Under the pieces are notes generated by a model that did no database searches, was not told the origin of the DNA, and saw only the letters and a program-made list of their open reading frames with translations. Position numbers and translations under genes: made by a program. This document shows, piece by piece, positions 52,652-61,624 of a stretch of 64,000 nucleotides of DNA. Origin of the DNA: Nitrosopumilus sp. (lineage in GTDB: Archaea; Thermoproteota; Nitrososphaeria; Nitrososphaerales; Nitrosopumilaceae). The stretch spans positions 1 to 64,000 of the forward strand of contig JAOTWS010000003.1 in the NCBI GenBank assembly GCA_029862745.1, given 5' to 3'. The stretch's first letter is position 1; the number at the start of each line of letters is the position of its first letter.

Positions 52652-52772
52652 TCATACTAATTTTTTAATTACCAAACGGATTTCTTTAAGTTTTTTTTCT
52701 AATTTTTCTCTTTTAGTTGGAGAAATTGAATCATGGTACAATTTACGTAGAATAAGATTCTAGTGCAACCAT
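52652..52772 (-). pseudogene. Frameshifted small coiled-coil gene
   Basis: ATG 52772 opens MVALESYST and stops. A frame shifted by one base continues through KLYHDSISPTKREKLEKKLK to a stop at 52652-52654. Removing one T in the TCTTATTCT stretch would give one continuous 39-residue protein. The reading is plausible but short. Confidence 0.35.
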
Positions 52773-52962
52773 ATCTACAAGGATATTTTTTGTTGCAATA
52801 TCATATTAAATACTATAATACACAGAAAAAATATCCAAATCTCTAGAAACACTATACCAGAATAGAGAAAATGAGTTCAAGTTTTCACAGGGATTTTTAA
52901 GTAAAGAGAGTATAGGTCAAAACAATTTTAAAAATAATTCTGTAAATATTTTATATCCGTAA

Positions 52963-53056
52963 TTATGAAGATAAAATGATTACAGAAATAACAATCAAAG
53001 TAATTCCTGCTACAATTAATACACCTTTAAAGAGCGTTTTGAATCACATCAACCAT
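52963..53056 (-). pseudogene. Frameshifted membrane miniprotein downstream of the cupredoxin
   Basis: ATG 53056 opens MVDVIQNAL and stops; one base fewer in the AAAA run would give MVDVIQTLFKGVLIVAGITL followed by a hydrophobic end, a 30-residue single-span peptide. It starts 10 bp after the cupredoxin stop on the same strand. Confidence 0.35.
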
Positions 53057-53065
53057 TTTTCAACA

Positions 53066-53641
53066 TTAATTTACAGTGACTGAACCATTTGCCCAAGGAT
53101 GAATCATGCAGAAATAAGCATATTTTCCAGATTCTTCAAATTTGTGGGTAAATGTCTTGCCAGATTTTATCAATCCACTATCAAATTTTTTATCTGGTCC
53201 ATTAATGATATCTCCACTGGTAACTGTATGTGCTGATGAATCATCATTTTTCCAAATTACTTCCCCTCCTCTGAAAATTATTAGAGATGAAGGATCATAA
53301 CATTTGTCATATTCTTCACATCCAGTAAAAGATGTTCCTTCAGGGATGCTTACCAGTCTAACTGTAGCCTTGGAACTAGTCAACTCTTCAGCCACCTTCA
53401 TTCCTTTTTCTGTAGCTGTTTTGGTTTCTTCCAAAATTTCTTTGCTTTCTTTTGTTATTTCTTTAATTTTTTCAATAGCAGGTTCTATGTCTTTTTTGAT
53501 ATCTTTTGCTTGATCTATAATTGGCGCAACTTTTACTGGAATGTCTGATGGAGCTCCGCTTCCACCAGTCATGGTAAACCCAACTGCTGCAGCAACTATT
53601 ACTACTGCAATAATCATCCCCATCTTATCAAGAGAAGTCAT
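53066..53641 (-). CDS. Membrane-anchored cupredoxin (plastocyanin-like)
   Basis: An N-terminal membrane anchor (MIIAVVIVAAAVGFTMTGG) and a long helical charged linker (residues ~35-90) lead to a blue-copper domain (~95-191). Ligands visible are His in SSAHTVTSGD and Cys and His in YFCMIHPWANG. The position that is Met in the common HPWM version is Ala here, so the site may be three-coordinate or non-functional. It probably transfers electrons outside the membrane. Confidence 0.88.
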   Translation of the reverse strand: MTSLDKMGMIIAVVIVAAAVGFTMTGGSGAPSDIPVKVAPIIDQAKDIKKDIEPAIEKIKEITKESKEILEETKTATEKGMKVAEELTSSKATVRLVSIPEGTSFTGCEEYDKCYDPSSLIIFRGGEVIWKNDDSSAHTVTSGDIINGPDKKFDSGLIKSGKTFTHKFEESGKYAYFCMIHPWANGSVTVN

Positions 53642-53910
53642 ATGGATTGTTTTGATTTTCTTTTAGTTATAACATGCACATATGATTCTCAATTATAAAA
53701 TAATGATTTATCCCAGCCTCGCTATTTTGAAAACTCGGTTTGAGAATCCAGATACATCATAAGATACCAAAATATTTTTCAAATCCATGTTAAACACAAA
53801 TAAGATTTTCTTATTAATCCCTAGAATAATTATTGGTTGAAAAAATTAATTTCATTTTCACGTATGAGAATATTAAATTAGTTTAATTGTAGATATGATG
53901 ATTCAAGATT

Positions 53911-54285
53911 ATGAATATTGAGGGGTTGTATATGCTAAAAAGTGTAGAGTATTCTGAAGAAAAAATCCACGAAGCCATCAAAATTCTTTACACAGATAGA
54001 AAAAATGAATTTCAAGAATTAGCTCAAGTGATTCTTGGAGAAAAGACACTAAAAGAAATGTCAAACTGGAAAGAGTTCATTTTAAATTTTAGTTTGGATG
54101 TGGGTGATTCATTTAAAACATGGACGGGTCAAAAGCCACCATCTGGAACTTCCCCACAAAAAGCTTTAACAATTTTAAGAAAAGTTGGAAATGGAAAAAC
54201 ATCAATGAATCAATTAACACATTTACTAAACATAGCATACAATCTATCATCTGAATTCAAAGAAATTTACAGACGCTTAAAATAG
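53911..54285 (+). CDS. Hypothetical protein, paralogue of 60116-60490 (124 aa)
   Basis: A helical protein starting MNIEGLYMLKSVEYSEEKIH. NWKEFILNFSLDVGDSFKTW and SPQKALTILRKVGNGKTSMN match the minus-strand product at 60116-60490 nearly residue for residue. Lineage-specific family, function unknown. The two copies face each other 6 kb apart. Confidence 0.65.
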   Translation: MNIEGLYMLKSVEYSEEKIHEAIKILYTDRKNEFQELAQVILGEKTLKEMSNWKEFILNFSLDVGDSFKTWTGQKPPSGTSPQKALTILRKVGNGKTSMNQLTHLLNIAYNLSSEFKEIYRRLK

Positions 54286-54301
54286 AAAATTATCGAACTA
54301 A

Positions 54302-54502
54302 ATGACTGAAAAAACATATCCAAAATGGTATCAACCAATTCACCAAGTTACTGAAAAAGAAAATTTCAGAAATGAATTGCTAAATGCCATACTGATTGAT
54401 CATTCAAAAGAAAAAGAAGAAAGTCTGGATGCTGATATTTTTGATGTGATAAGTAGAGGAAGATCGACTACGAAATTTGAGTCAAAGCCAATTGATGAGT
54501 GA
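54302..54502 (+). CDS. Hypothetical protein (66 aa)
   Basis: Charged protein MTEKTYPKWYQPIHQVTEKE ending STTKFESKPIDE. It follows the preceding gene by 16 bp on the same strand and is probably co-transcribed. No family recognised. Confidence 0.5.
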   Translation: MTEKTYPKWYQPIHQVTEKENFRNELLNAILIDHSKEKEESLDADIFDVISRGRSTTKFESKPIDE

Positions 54503-54582
54503 AAACTAAGATAACTTCAAAATAATGAAATCCTACAAACAAAAGTCTCAAATCTACCCAATCGGATGAGTTATCATTTAAA

Positions 54583-56001
54583 ATGAAATTTAATTTAAGA
54601 AAATTTGGTATGGGTCTAGGACCTATACTATTTTTTCTAATCCTGTTAATGCCCACACCTGAAGGAATGCCAGATACTGCAAAAGCAGTATTTGCAATTT
54701 CTGTATGGATGATTGCTTGGTGGATTACAGAGGCCATTCCCATTTATGCAACGGCCTTACTACCTATGGGATTAATTCCAACATTTGGGATATTATCTAT
54801 TAAAGAAATCGCAGCCGAATATATGCATCCAATAATTGTGTTATTACTTGGAATGTTCATGATAGCACTGGCAATTGAAAAATCAGGATTGCATAAAAAA
54901 ATTGCATATGAGTTGATATCGGTATTTGGATATTCTCCAAAGAAAATTGTGTGGGGATTTATGATTACAACTGCACTGTTATCCACGGTGGTAATGAGTA
55001 CTACAGTTGTTCTAATATTGCTTCCAATTGCAGGAGTGATTCTCACAGCATTATCTAAAACAAGTTTTGTTACAATAAAATTCAAAGTTATTTTCATGTT
55101 GTCCATTGCATATTCATCATCTATTGGTAGTGTAGCAACTTTAATTGGAGCCCCACCAAACTTGCTTTATTCTGCAGCAGTGATAGAGATGTTTTCGCAC
55201 AAAGTAACATTTGCAGAATGGTCTATGCTTGGAGTGCCACTTGCAATATCAATGCTAATTCTTTGTGGGCTGTACATGACTTCACAAATTGGAAAAAGCA
55301 ATTTTGAGACAACATCTGAAATCAAAAGAACATTACTGCTTGAAAGATCACGGATTGGGAAAATTACAATGGAGCAAAAAACAGTGCTTGCTGTATTGTT
55401 AGGAGTGATGATACTGATGTTCACCATGCCATTATGGCAACCAGAGAATTCTTTTATTACAAATTCAGTAATTGCAATTTTGGGAGGAATTTCTCTCTTT
55501 GTTCTGCCAAAAACCCGCTCTGAAAGCTTGATGAACTGGGCAGGAATTGAAAGGCTTCCCTATGGGTTATTGTTCTTGCTTGGTGGGGGATTTGCGTTAT
55601 CTTTGGCATTTGTAAATTCTGGATTAGCAAATTGGATTGCCAATGCTCTTTCATTTGTTGGAGATTATCCTTTTGAGGTGGTAATTCTTGCGCTAGTTGC
55701 AATGATCATGTTTCTAACAAACGTCAAATCAAATACTGCCACTGCTGCAATTTTCATCCCTATAGTTGGAACAATGGCTATGCTAAACGAATGGACTCCA
55801 TTACCAGTTTTGTTTGCGATAACTGTTGCAACATCATTTGCATTCCTATTACCTATGGGAACCCCACCAAATGCTCTCATCTATGAAAAAGCACAGATTC
55901 CAATCAAAGCAATGGTAAAACATGGTATGGTTCTCAATGTCATGGCAATTGGCTTGATTACGTTGTTTACAATACTGATAACAACAAAAATACTAATCTA
56001 A
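54583..56001 (+). CDS. DASS/SLC13-type sodium-coupled anion symporter
   Basis: The 472-residue protein has 11-12 membrane helices. The two selectivity loops are VVMSTTVVLILLP (SNT-like) and MFLTNVKSNTATAAIFIPI, with PMGTPPNALIYEKAQ after the second. These are the DASS motifs for dicarboxylates, phosphate or sulfate. The substrate cannot be fixed. Two Usp genes follow on the same strand. Confidence 0.9.
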   Translation: MKFNLRKFGMGLGPILFFLILLMPTPEGMPDTAKAVFAISVWMIAWWITEAIPIYATALLPMGLIPTFGILSIKEIAAEYMHPIIVLLLGMFMIALAIEKSGLHKKIAYELISVFGYSPKKIVWGFMITTALLSTVVMSTTVVLILLPIAGVILTALSKTSFVTIKFKVIFMLSIAYSSSIGSVATLIGAPPNLLYSAAVIEMFSHKVTFAEWSMLGVPLAISMLILCGLYMTSQIGKSNFETTSEIKRTLLLERSRIGKITMEQKTVLAVLLGVMILMFTMPLWQPENSFITNSVIAILGGISLFVLPKTRSESLMNWAGIERLPYGLLFLLGGGFALSLAFVNSGLANWIANALSFVGDYPFEVVILALVAMIMFLTNVKSNTATAAIFIPIVGTMAMLNEWTPLPVLFAITVATSFAFLLPMGTPPNALIYEKAQIPIKAMVKHGMVLNVMAIGLITLFTILITTKILI

Positions 56002-56040
56002 AAAATAGAGTTTATTTATTGTAGTGTAATCGATGTATAC

Positions 56041-56511
56041 ATGTATAAGACTATTCTTGTTCCACATGCTGGAACTTCTGCTGGTGATGAGGCATTAAAA
56101 CATGCAATCCATGCTGCAAAAGACACATCTGCTAAAATTATCATGTTACATATTGTAGAAGAGATTCAATACCCACGATCATTTGGACTATCTGAATCTG
56201 AAAGAGAAAATATGTTTAACAGCATAAAGGAGGCAAATGAGGATATTAGAAAATGTATGGAAAAAGAAATGGAAAAGAGAATGCAGCAATGTAAAGACTC
56301 CAACATTGAATCTCAAATTAAAGTTGTAGTCGGTGATGCAGCAGAGATAATTCTTGATGCAATAGATGAGCAAAAAGTTGATCTTGTAGTAATGGCAAAG
56401 AGAAGAAAACTGACGGGAGTGAGGAAACTATTATCACTAGGAAGCGTTTCCAGAAAAATCGTTGAAAACACATCCTGTCCCGTCTTGTTAATTGATGTGG
56501 AAAATAAATGA
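56041..56511 (+). CDS. Universal stress protein (UspA family)
   Basis: 156 residues, MYKTILVPHAGTSAGDEALK at the start. The ATP-loop region reads KRRKLTGVRKLLSLGSVSRK, in which the first Gly of the usual motif is replaced by Lys or Arg. The end is CPVLLIDV. It overlaps the next Usp gene by 4 bp. Co-transcription with the transporter upstream is likely. Confidence 0.85.
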   Translation: MYKTILVPHAGTSAGDEALKHAIHAAKDTSAKIIMLHIVEEIQYPRSFGLSESERENMFNSIKEANEDIRKCMEKEMEKRMQQCKDSNIESQIKVVVGDAAEIILDAIDEQKVDLVVMAKRRKLTGVRKLLSLGSVSRKIVENTSCPVLLIDVENK

Positions 56512-56948
56512 GTGTAACGTTTCAGCACATGTTGGTTCCATATAATGGAACATCCGGTAGTCAAAAGGCATTCAAGAAGGCGATTGCATTAGCAAAACTA
56601 ACAAAATCAAAAATAACGGTTTTGACATGTCTGGAAGAACGCTCGACGTTTGGCTTGTTCAAAACCAAAACAAACAAACAAGATTTTGACAATGAACATA
56701 ATTTAGTGACACAAGAACATATCAAACTTAAAAAGTATTCTAGCCAACATGAGGTTTCACCTAATTTTAAAATAATTAAAAGTAATGTTGCATCACATGA
56801 AATATTAGAATTTGCGGAAAAAAATAACATAGATTTGATAATAATGGGTAAGAAAAAATTTGCCACTCGTTATGAAAAAACACATTATCACAGTACAATT
56901 GAAGATATTTCAAAGAATTTTCAAGGTGCGGTATTAATTTTAAGCTAA
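56508..56948 (+). CDS. Universal stress protein, degenerate nucleotide loop
   Basis: 146 residues, FQHMLVPYNGTSGSQKAFKK at the start. The C-terminal region (MGKKKFATRYEKTHYHSTIE) lacks the Gly-rich ATP motif, so it is probably a non-ATP-binding Usp. It overlaps the preceding Usp by 4 bp, so the two are translationally coupled and may form a heterodimer. Confidence 0.75.
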   Translation: MSVTFQHMLVPYNGTSGSQKAFKKAIALAKLTKSKITVLTCLEERSTFGLFKTKTNKQDFDNEHNLVTQEHIKLKKYSSQHEVSPNFKIIKSNVASHEILEFAEKNNIDLIIMGKKKFATRYEKTHYHSTIEDISKNFQGAVLILS

Positions 56949-57108
56949 AGTGTACCTAGTGAATATCCCAATAGCTGTTGTTTTTTAGATTTTGATTTTT
57001 GTTGATAATACCAAATTCTAAAACCAAACTGTGTGTCAATTCTTAACAATAAGATGTAAATTATTCTTCAGGCAATGGTTTCATGTAATTTGTCCTTTTG
57101 TCAAAGAA
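56949..57108. other. Intergenic region
   Basis: AT-rich DNA after the Usp pair; no recognisable feature. Confidence 0.3.
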
Positions 57109-57234
57109 TTAACTAGTAAGATTTTCAATACATTCACCATCCATCTTATCACATCCAACATTCAGTCTATCTCCAAGTAGAACAAATACACAAGTTGATA
57201 CACCTGCTACCAGAAAAATCTAGTACAGAATCAC
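57109..57234 (-). pseudogene. Small membrane-protein gene with an in-frame stop
   Basis: GTG 57234 opens VILY and then TAG; the same frame continues IFLVAGVSTCVFVLLGDRLN and CDKMDGECIEN to TAA 57109-57111. One membrane helix and a Cys-containing tail look protein-like. A substitution may have made the stop, or the start lies after it. Confidence 0.35.
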
Positions 57235-57356
57235 AATGTTAGCATGAATTGATGATCTTCATCTAATCACGTGTCATTATATCTTCAATTAATATCAAGG
57301 ACTATATGTTTTGAATCTACTTTTATCAGCAAAAGCAATACGAATAATTTAAAACT
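57235..57356. other. Short intergenic region
   Basis: Nothing recognised. Confidence 0.3.
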
Positions 57357-58330
57357 CTATTGTGTCTTTTGAATTAAATTTAATTTGCTGCTGATGAGTT
57401 TTTTTACTTCAATTATCAAAAATATGGCAAAGGAAACTCCAATTATTTTCAACCAAGAATCCATTTTGATTGGATGACTGTGAAAAACTTCATTCATTAC
57501 TGGGGCATATGTGAAAGCAATCTGTAATAGAACCATGACTCCAATTCCAAGAAAAATAAACTTGTTTGAAAAAAACCCAATTCCCAAAATTGATTTGGTC
57601 AGAGACCTACAGTTAATTAGATAAAATATTTCTACCATAATAATTGTGTTTACTGCAACTGTTCTTGCCTCAGATATAGAAGCACCATCATTTATTGTCC
57701 ACTCAAACAAGCCATAAACTGAGAACAAAATACATGCACTTACGATAATTATCTGAACCATCAAGTCCTTGGTAAGAATTGGAGAGCATGGTTTTCTGGG
57801 AGGGCGCTTCATGATGTCTGATTCCTTTGGCTCAAAAATTAACATCATCCCCAATGCCAAAGCAGTAGTCATGTTAATCCATAAAATCTGAACAGGAATA
57901 ATAGGCATCAATATACCCGTAAAAATAGATGCTAGTATTACCAATCCCTCCCCAAAGTTTGTAGGAAGTGTCCAAGCAATGAACTTGATCAAAGTATCAA
58001 GAATTCGTCTCCCCTCTTCAACTGCTGCCTTGATTGATGCAAAGTTATCATCAGTCAAAATCACATCAGATGCCTCCTTTGCAACTTCGGTTCCTGAAAT
58101 GCCCATTGCAATACCAATATCTGCCTGTTTTAATGCAGGTGCATCATTAACTCCATCACCGGTCATAGCAACCACATTGCCTTTGGATTGCAATGCCTTT
58201 ACCAGCAGAAATTTTTGTTCAGGTAATACCCTTGCAAACACATCCGTTTTATCTGCAACTTCCACTAGACTGTCATTAGAGTATTGTTCCAATTCCTTTC
58301 CAGTAATTGCCGTTATGTCACGATGACTTT
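57357..58330 (-). pseudogene. P-type cation ATPase, 3' half only
   Basis: The remaining part begins near ITGKELEQYSNDSLVEVADK and contains the P-domain hinge VVAMTGDGVNDAPALKQADI and all C-terminal membrane helices, as in P2-type Ca2+/Mn2+ or Na+ pumps. The actuator domain, the DKTGT phosphorylation site and the first four membrane helices are missing, so it cannot pump. The frame runs a little beyond the homologous part to 58367. Its broken 5' end abuts a PHA synthase fragment on the other strand. Confidence 0.85.
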
Positions 58331-58850
58331 CATTCAATTGTGGCTTAAGACTCTTGATATCACACAATTTGTGAATACTTTTGGAAACGTACCATCATCT
58401 TTTCTTAACATCGCATTCATACTACGTAATCCATTGGAGGCAGTCTTAAAATACCAATTTTACTTTAGTCAGCCTAGAAGTACAAAAGAAATAATACAGT
58501 TTTTTTCAGTGGAATCATGGCTTTATGACAGTGTTCCAATTATTGGAAAAGCATTTGAACAGATCATAAGCGATATCTACAAAAATAATATGCTCATCCA
58601 AAATAAGATGATGTTAGGAGGGAAACTTGTTGATCTAAAAAAAATCACAATACCTGTATTGAACATAGTTGGAACAAATGATGATCTAGTTTCAGCAGAA
58701 TCAAGTAGAACAATTACAGATGTAATTGCAAGTACTGATAAACAAACTATGGAATTTCCAACAGGTCACGTTGGATTGTGTATTAGTAAGACTGCTCACA
58801 AAAAACTTTGGCCTGAGGTTGGCAAGTGGCTCAAAGAACATTCAAATTAA
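58331..58850 (+). pseudogene. PHA synthase (PhaC), C-terminal part only
   Basis: This segment matches the last ~170 residues of a class III poly(3-hydroxyalkanoate) synthase: KKITIPVLNIVGTNDDLVSA with the catalytic Asp, FPTGHVGLCISKTAHKKLWP with the catalytic His, and the end WLKEHSN. The N-terminal half with the nucleophilic Cys is missing, so the enzyme is dead. The frame extends left to 58284 through sequence belonging to the ATPase fragment. A deletion has joined the two genes. Confidence 0.8.
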
Positions 58851-58931
58851 TCATATATTGTTTTATCTGCATAAAACCCACGTTTGAGAATGTGCTCATC
58901 TATTATTATTTTTGATTATACATACTTAGGT

Positions 58932-59368
58932 ATGAGTGAAGCAATCGAAAAGACCGAGAATCCAAATCCAACAAACAGGGAAGGAAACTGTCAATATGTG
59001 ACATCATAAAAGATGACACATCAGAGATAATCAAAAAGATAGAATCAACTATGCCCACATTGTTCCAAAACTATTCCAAACTGTACACTGGATACCTGCA
59101 TAGGTTCGATGATATGGTTGGAACTTGTTACATGGCAGAAAAGGAATTCTTTGACAAAATGAATATAGACCAAGGTATACTGAAACAAATAAAGGAAAGT
59201 TCGGAATTAATGAGAAAAAACTATATTGAGAATTTGGATATTGCCTCAAAAATTTTTGATGGATACATCAAGATGAGAGTTAATGCAATCAAATCATATG
59301 ACAACTATGCCCATACCATGATAGAATCATATGCTAAAATGTGGTCTCAGTTCAATAAAAATCTCTAA
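58932..59368 (+). pseudogene. PhaE/phasin-like gene with a frameshift
   Basis: ATG 58932 starts MSEAIEKTENPNPTNREG and soon stops. A shifted frame without its own start runs through CDIIKDDTSEIIKKIES and MPTLFQNYSKLYTGYLHRFD to TAA. One extra base in the GGAAGGAAA stretch would restore about 145 residues. It lies 82 bp downstream of the phaC fragment, as phaE does in phaCE operons. The later part (59051-59368) might still be translated from an internal ATG. Confidence 0.55.
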
Positions 59369-59429
59369 CTGATGTTTTTAAAAATCTATTTTTGATACTG
59401 AGTAAAAAATAGATAAAAACTATAATGTA
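59369..59429. other. Short intergenic region
   Basis: Convergent 3' ends; AT-rich, consistent with termination. Confidence 0.3.
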
Positions 59430-59504
59430 TCAAGAAATTTCACACCAGGTATCTTCTTCTAATTCTTCAATCACCCCTTCCCATAATTTAAGAATGCTAG
59501 ACAT
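59430..59504 (-). CDS. Acidic miniprotein (24 aa)
   Basis: ATG 59504 to TGA encodes MSSILKLWEGVIEELEEDTW plus CEIS. A good TATA box (TATAAA near 59528-59534 on the minus strand) lies about 27 bp upstream, the leaderless spacing, which is the main support. Function unknown. Confidence 0.4.
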   Translation of the reverse strand: MSSILKLWEGVIEELEEDTWCEIS

Positions 59505-59851
59505 TCCATAACAACAAAAAGATCTTGGTTTATAGATCTTACTATTCTACAATTATTAATGTAAAAATTTTAGATAATGTCAAAACACTTTGAATTTAAT
59601 CTCAATTAATTTCAAATGAATTTAGCATCTGACGAAATAATTGCCGATTAACACTGAAAGACTCAGTTTTAGTGTGTAAAACGAAAATAAAATTGGTTTA
59701 AAAATTACTGTAAACATATTAATTTTTAGATGTGATGTATACCTTTGTTATTTTCATGTGAACTTTATGATCTATGTATGGAGAACCACTTGTAGAAACA
59801 AGGCATGAGTAACATTGAGTGTAGGTCGAATAATGAAAAATCAAAGAACGT
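59505..59851. other. Intergenic region
   Basis: About 350 bp with the TATA box of the miniprotein at its left end and otherwise AT-rich sequence without recognisable genes or RNA. Confidence 0.35.
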
Positions 59852-60076
59852 CTAACCAAAAATATCAATAAGTTTATGAAATATTTTGATCTCTATTCCT
59901 AAGATGAGCAACCCAAAAAAACAGGGAAATGTCAATACAAATCCATAATTCTTGTTTTTTGTAATTGAAAAATATTTTTGTATTGAATGGTAATTGTAGT
60001 TCATTATTTTTTTTGAATCAAATATTTTGAGTGTATTAGATACACAAAGTTCATCTAAGACATCCAATTGAATCAT
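59852..60076 (-). CDS. Hypothetical membrane protein (74 aa), doubtful
   Basis: The frame begins MIQLDVLDELCVSNTLKIFD and ends with one hydrophobic helix (FVLTFPCFFGLLILGIEIKI). It overlaps nothing. The composition is acceptable, but no family is recognised. Confidence 0.35.
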   Translation of the reverse strand: MIQLDVLDELCVSNTLKIFDSKKIMNYNYHSIQKYFSITKNKNYGFVLTFPCFFGLLILGIEIKIFHKLIDIFG

Positions 60077-60115
60077 AGTTAAATTTAGATAATAAGATCA
60101 AAAAATAAAAAAAGT

Positions 60116-60490
60116 TTATTTGAGTCTTTTGTAGATCTCTTTGAATTCCAAAGATATGTTGTATGACATATTTAACAAGTGAGCCAGTTGATTCATAGAT
60201 GTTTTATTGTGCCCAAGTTGTCTTAAAATTGTCAATGCTTTTTGAGGGGAGCTATTGGATAAAGAGCTTTGACCAGACCATGTCTTAAAAGCGTCTTCAA
60301 CATCCAAACTGAAATTCAATACAAATTCTTTCCAATGGGGCATTGATTTCATAGCTTTTTCACTTAATAGTACATGGGATAATTCACGGAACTCATTTTT
60401 TCTATCAACATATAGCATGTCAAGTGCTTGATGGATTTTATTCTCATCATATTCCTGAGAATTCAACTTATACATTCCAGATATACTCAT
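60116..60490 (-). CDS. Hypothetical protein, paralogue of 53911-54285 (124 aa)
   Basis: Helical protein MSISGMYKLNSQEYDENKIH with HWKEFVLNFSLDVEDAFKTW and SPQKALTILRQLGHNKTSMN, the same length and motif order as the plus-strand copy at 53911. The two copies flank the usp/transporter/pha region in inverted orientation. Function unknown. Confidence 0.65.
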   Translation of the reverse strand: MSISGMYKLNSQEYDENKIHQALDMLYVDRKNEFRELSHVLLSEKAMKSMPHWKEFVLNFSLDVEDAFKTWSGQSSLSNSSPQKALTILRQLGHNKTSMNQLAHLLNMSYNISLEFKEIYKRLK

Positions 60491-60762
60491 GTAAGACTAT
60501 TCTCATACTCAAAGATAAAGCACATAGTTGATTTTCTAAAAATATGTAATAAATCTTTTAAAATAATTAACAAATGTAAAGAATAAAAAACAGATCTTTT
60601 TTAATAGAGGGATAAATGGACAACTAACAATATAGTTACAATCAATTGGGGGGACAAAGAATCCACAATGGGCCTTAACATGCCAAGTCATTTTTGAATT
60701 AATACAAATGTACTGTAGATAAATTTGCAATCAATCTTGCAAATGTTGATGAACTTACAACA
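60491..60762. other. Intergenic region
   Basis: A minus-strand frame of 64 codons (60536-60730) with scattered Cys and aromatic residues has no ATG near a promoter and is not accepted. No RNA gene seen. Confidence 0.3.
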
Positions 60763-60825
60763 TCAATAATCTTCTGCAGAAGCGCTTAGAGTAGAAGTTC
60801 CTTGGTTTTTGATGTCCTGCCACAT
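60763..60825 (-). CDS. Possible 20-residue miniprotein
   Basis: ATG 60825 to TGA encodes MWQDIKNQGTSTLSASAEDY. It is too short to judge and is given only because it is the most protein-like frame in the gap beside the sod gene. Confidence 0.2.
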   Translation of the reverse strand: MWQDIKNQGTSTLSASAEDY

Positions 60826-60951
60826 CTGTAAAATAATCAGTTGTAAATCACACTGTAAACAAGAAATAAAATTGTAAGAAATGTGTTAAATCTGAATCTT
60901 ATTCATTAAATGAAAATAGAGTTTTTGGTGAAAGTATTGTCCAAATCCATA

Positions 60952-61575
60952 TTATTCAGCAAGTTCTGAAAATCTATTTCCAACATAATCCCAATTAACA
61001 ACATTCCACCATGCATCAACATAATTAGATCGTTCATTTTTATATTTCAAATAATATGCATGTTCCCAAACATCCAATCCCAATAAGGGGAGTTTTTGAG
61101 TAGTCCAAGGACTATCCTGGTTTTCCGTAGTCATAATCTCAATTTTATTATATGTTTGATTAAAAACTAACCAACACCAACCACTACCTTGAATTGCAAT
61201 TGCTTTTTTAGAAAAAACTTTTTTGAAATTCTCAAAATTATCAAAATAAACGTCAATTGCATCCTCTAATTTGCCTCCAGGAGTTCCGTCGCCGTTAGGT
61301 ATCATTGTTTCCCAAAATAATCTATGATTTTCAAAACCCCCACCAAAAAAATTAATTGTGTTTTGGCTAGATTCAGGAACAGAATTCAGATCAGAAAGAA
61401 TAGATGAAATGTATTGCGGGTGTGATGCACCACCAATTTCGATAAGAGATTTATTTAACCCATCAACATATGCCTGATGATGTTTTTGGTGATGAATTTG
61501 CATTGTCTGAGTATCTAAAAATGGCTCTAGATCATCATACTCATAGGGTAATCTGGGTAGTTCGTATTTTACCAC
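60952..61575 (-). CDS. sod: Superoxide dismutase (Fe/Mn)
   Basis: 207 residues. Metal ligands can be traced: His in MQIHHQKHHQAYVDGLN (first), His in FENHRLFWETM (second), and Asp and His in GLDVWEHAYYLKY (third and fourth). It converts superoxide to H2O2 and O2 in the cytosol, important for an oxygen-using ammonia oxidiser. Fe versus Mn cannot be told. GTG start (VKYELPRLPYEYDDLEPF). A divergent regulator starts 49 bp away. Confidence 0.95.
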   Translation of the reverse strand: MVKYELPRLPYEYDDLEPFLDTQTMQIHHQKHHQAYVDGLNKSLIEIGGASHPQYISSILSDLNSVPESSQNTINFFGGGFENHRLFWETMIPNGDGTPGGKLEDAIDVYFDNFENFKKVFSKKAIAIQGSGWCWLVFNQTYNKIEIMTTENQDSPWTTQKLPLLGLDVWEHAYYLKYKNERSNYVDAWWNVVNWDYVGNRFSELAE

Positions 61576-61624
61576 AAATCAAATAATTAAAATCCACATA
61601 TATTCTTGAAAAACAAGTAAAAAT

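Noticed and set aside
52530-52763. 77-codon plus-strand frame
   Set aside because: Overlaps the complement of a more plausible frameshifted minus-strand gene; no recognisable family.
60536-60730. 64-codon minus-strand frame with Cys residues
   Set aside because: Looks slightly protein-like but has no promoter spacing, no family and poor composition at both ends.
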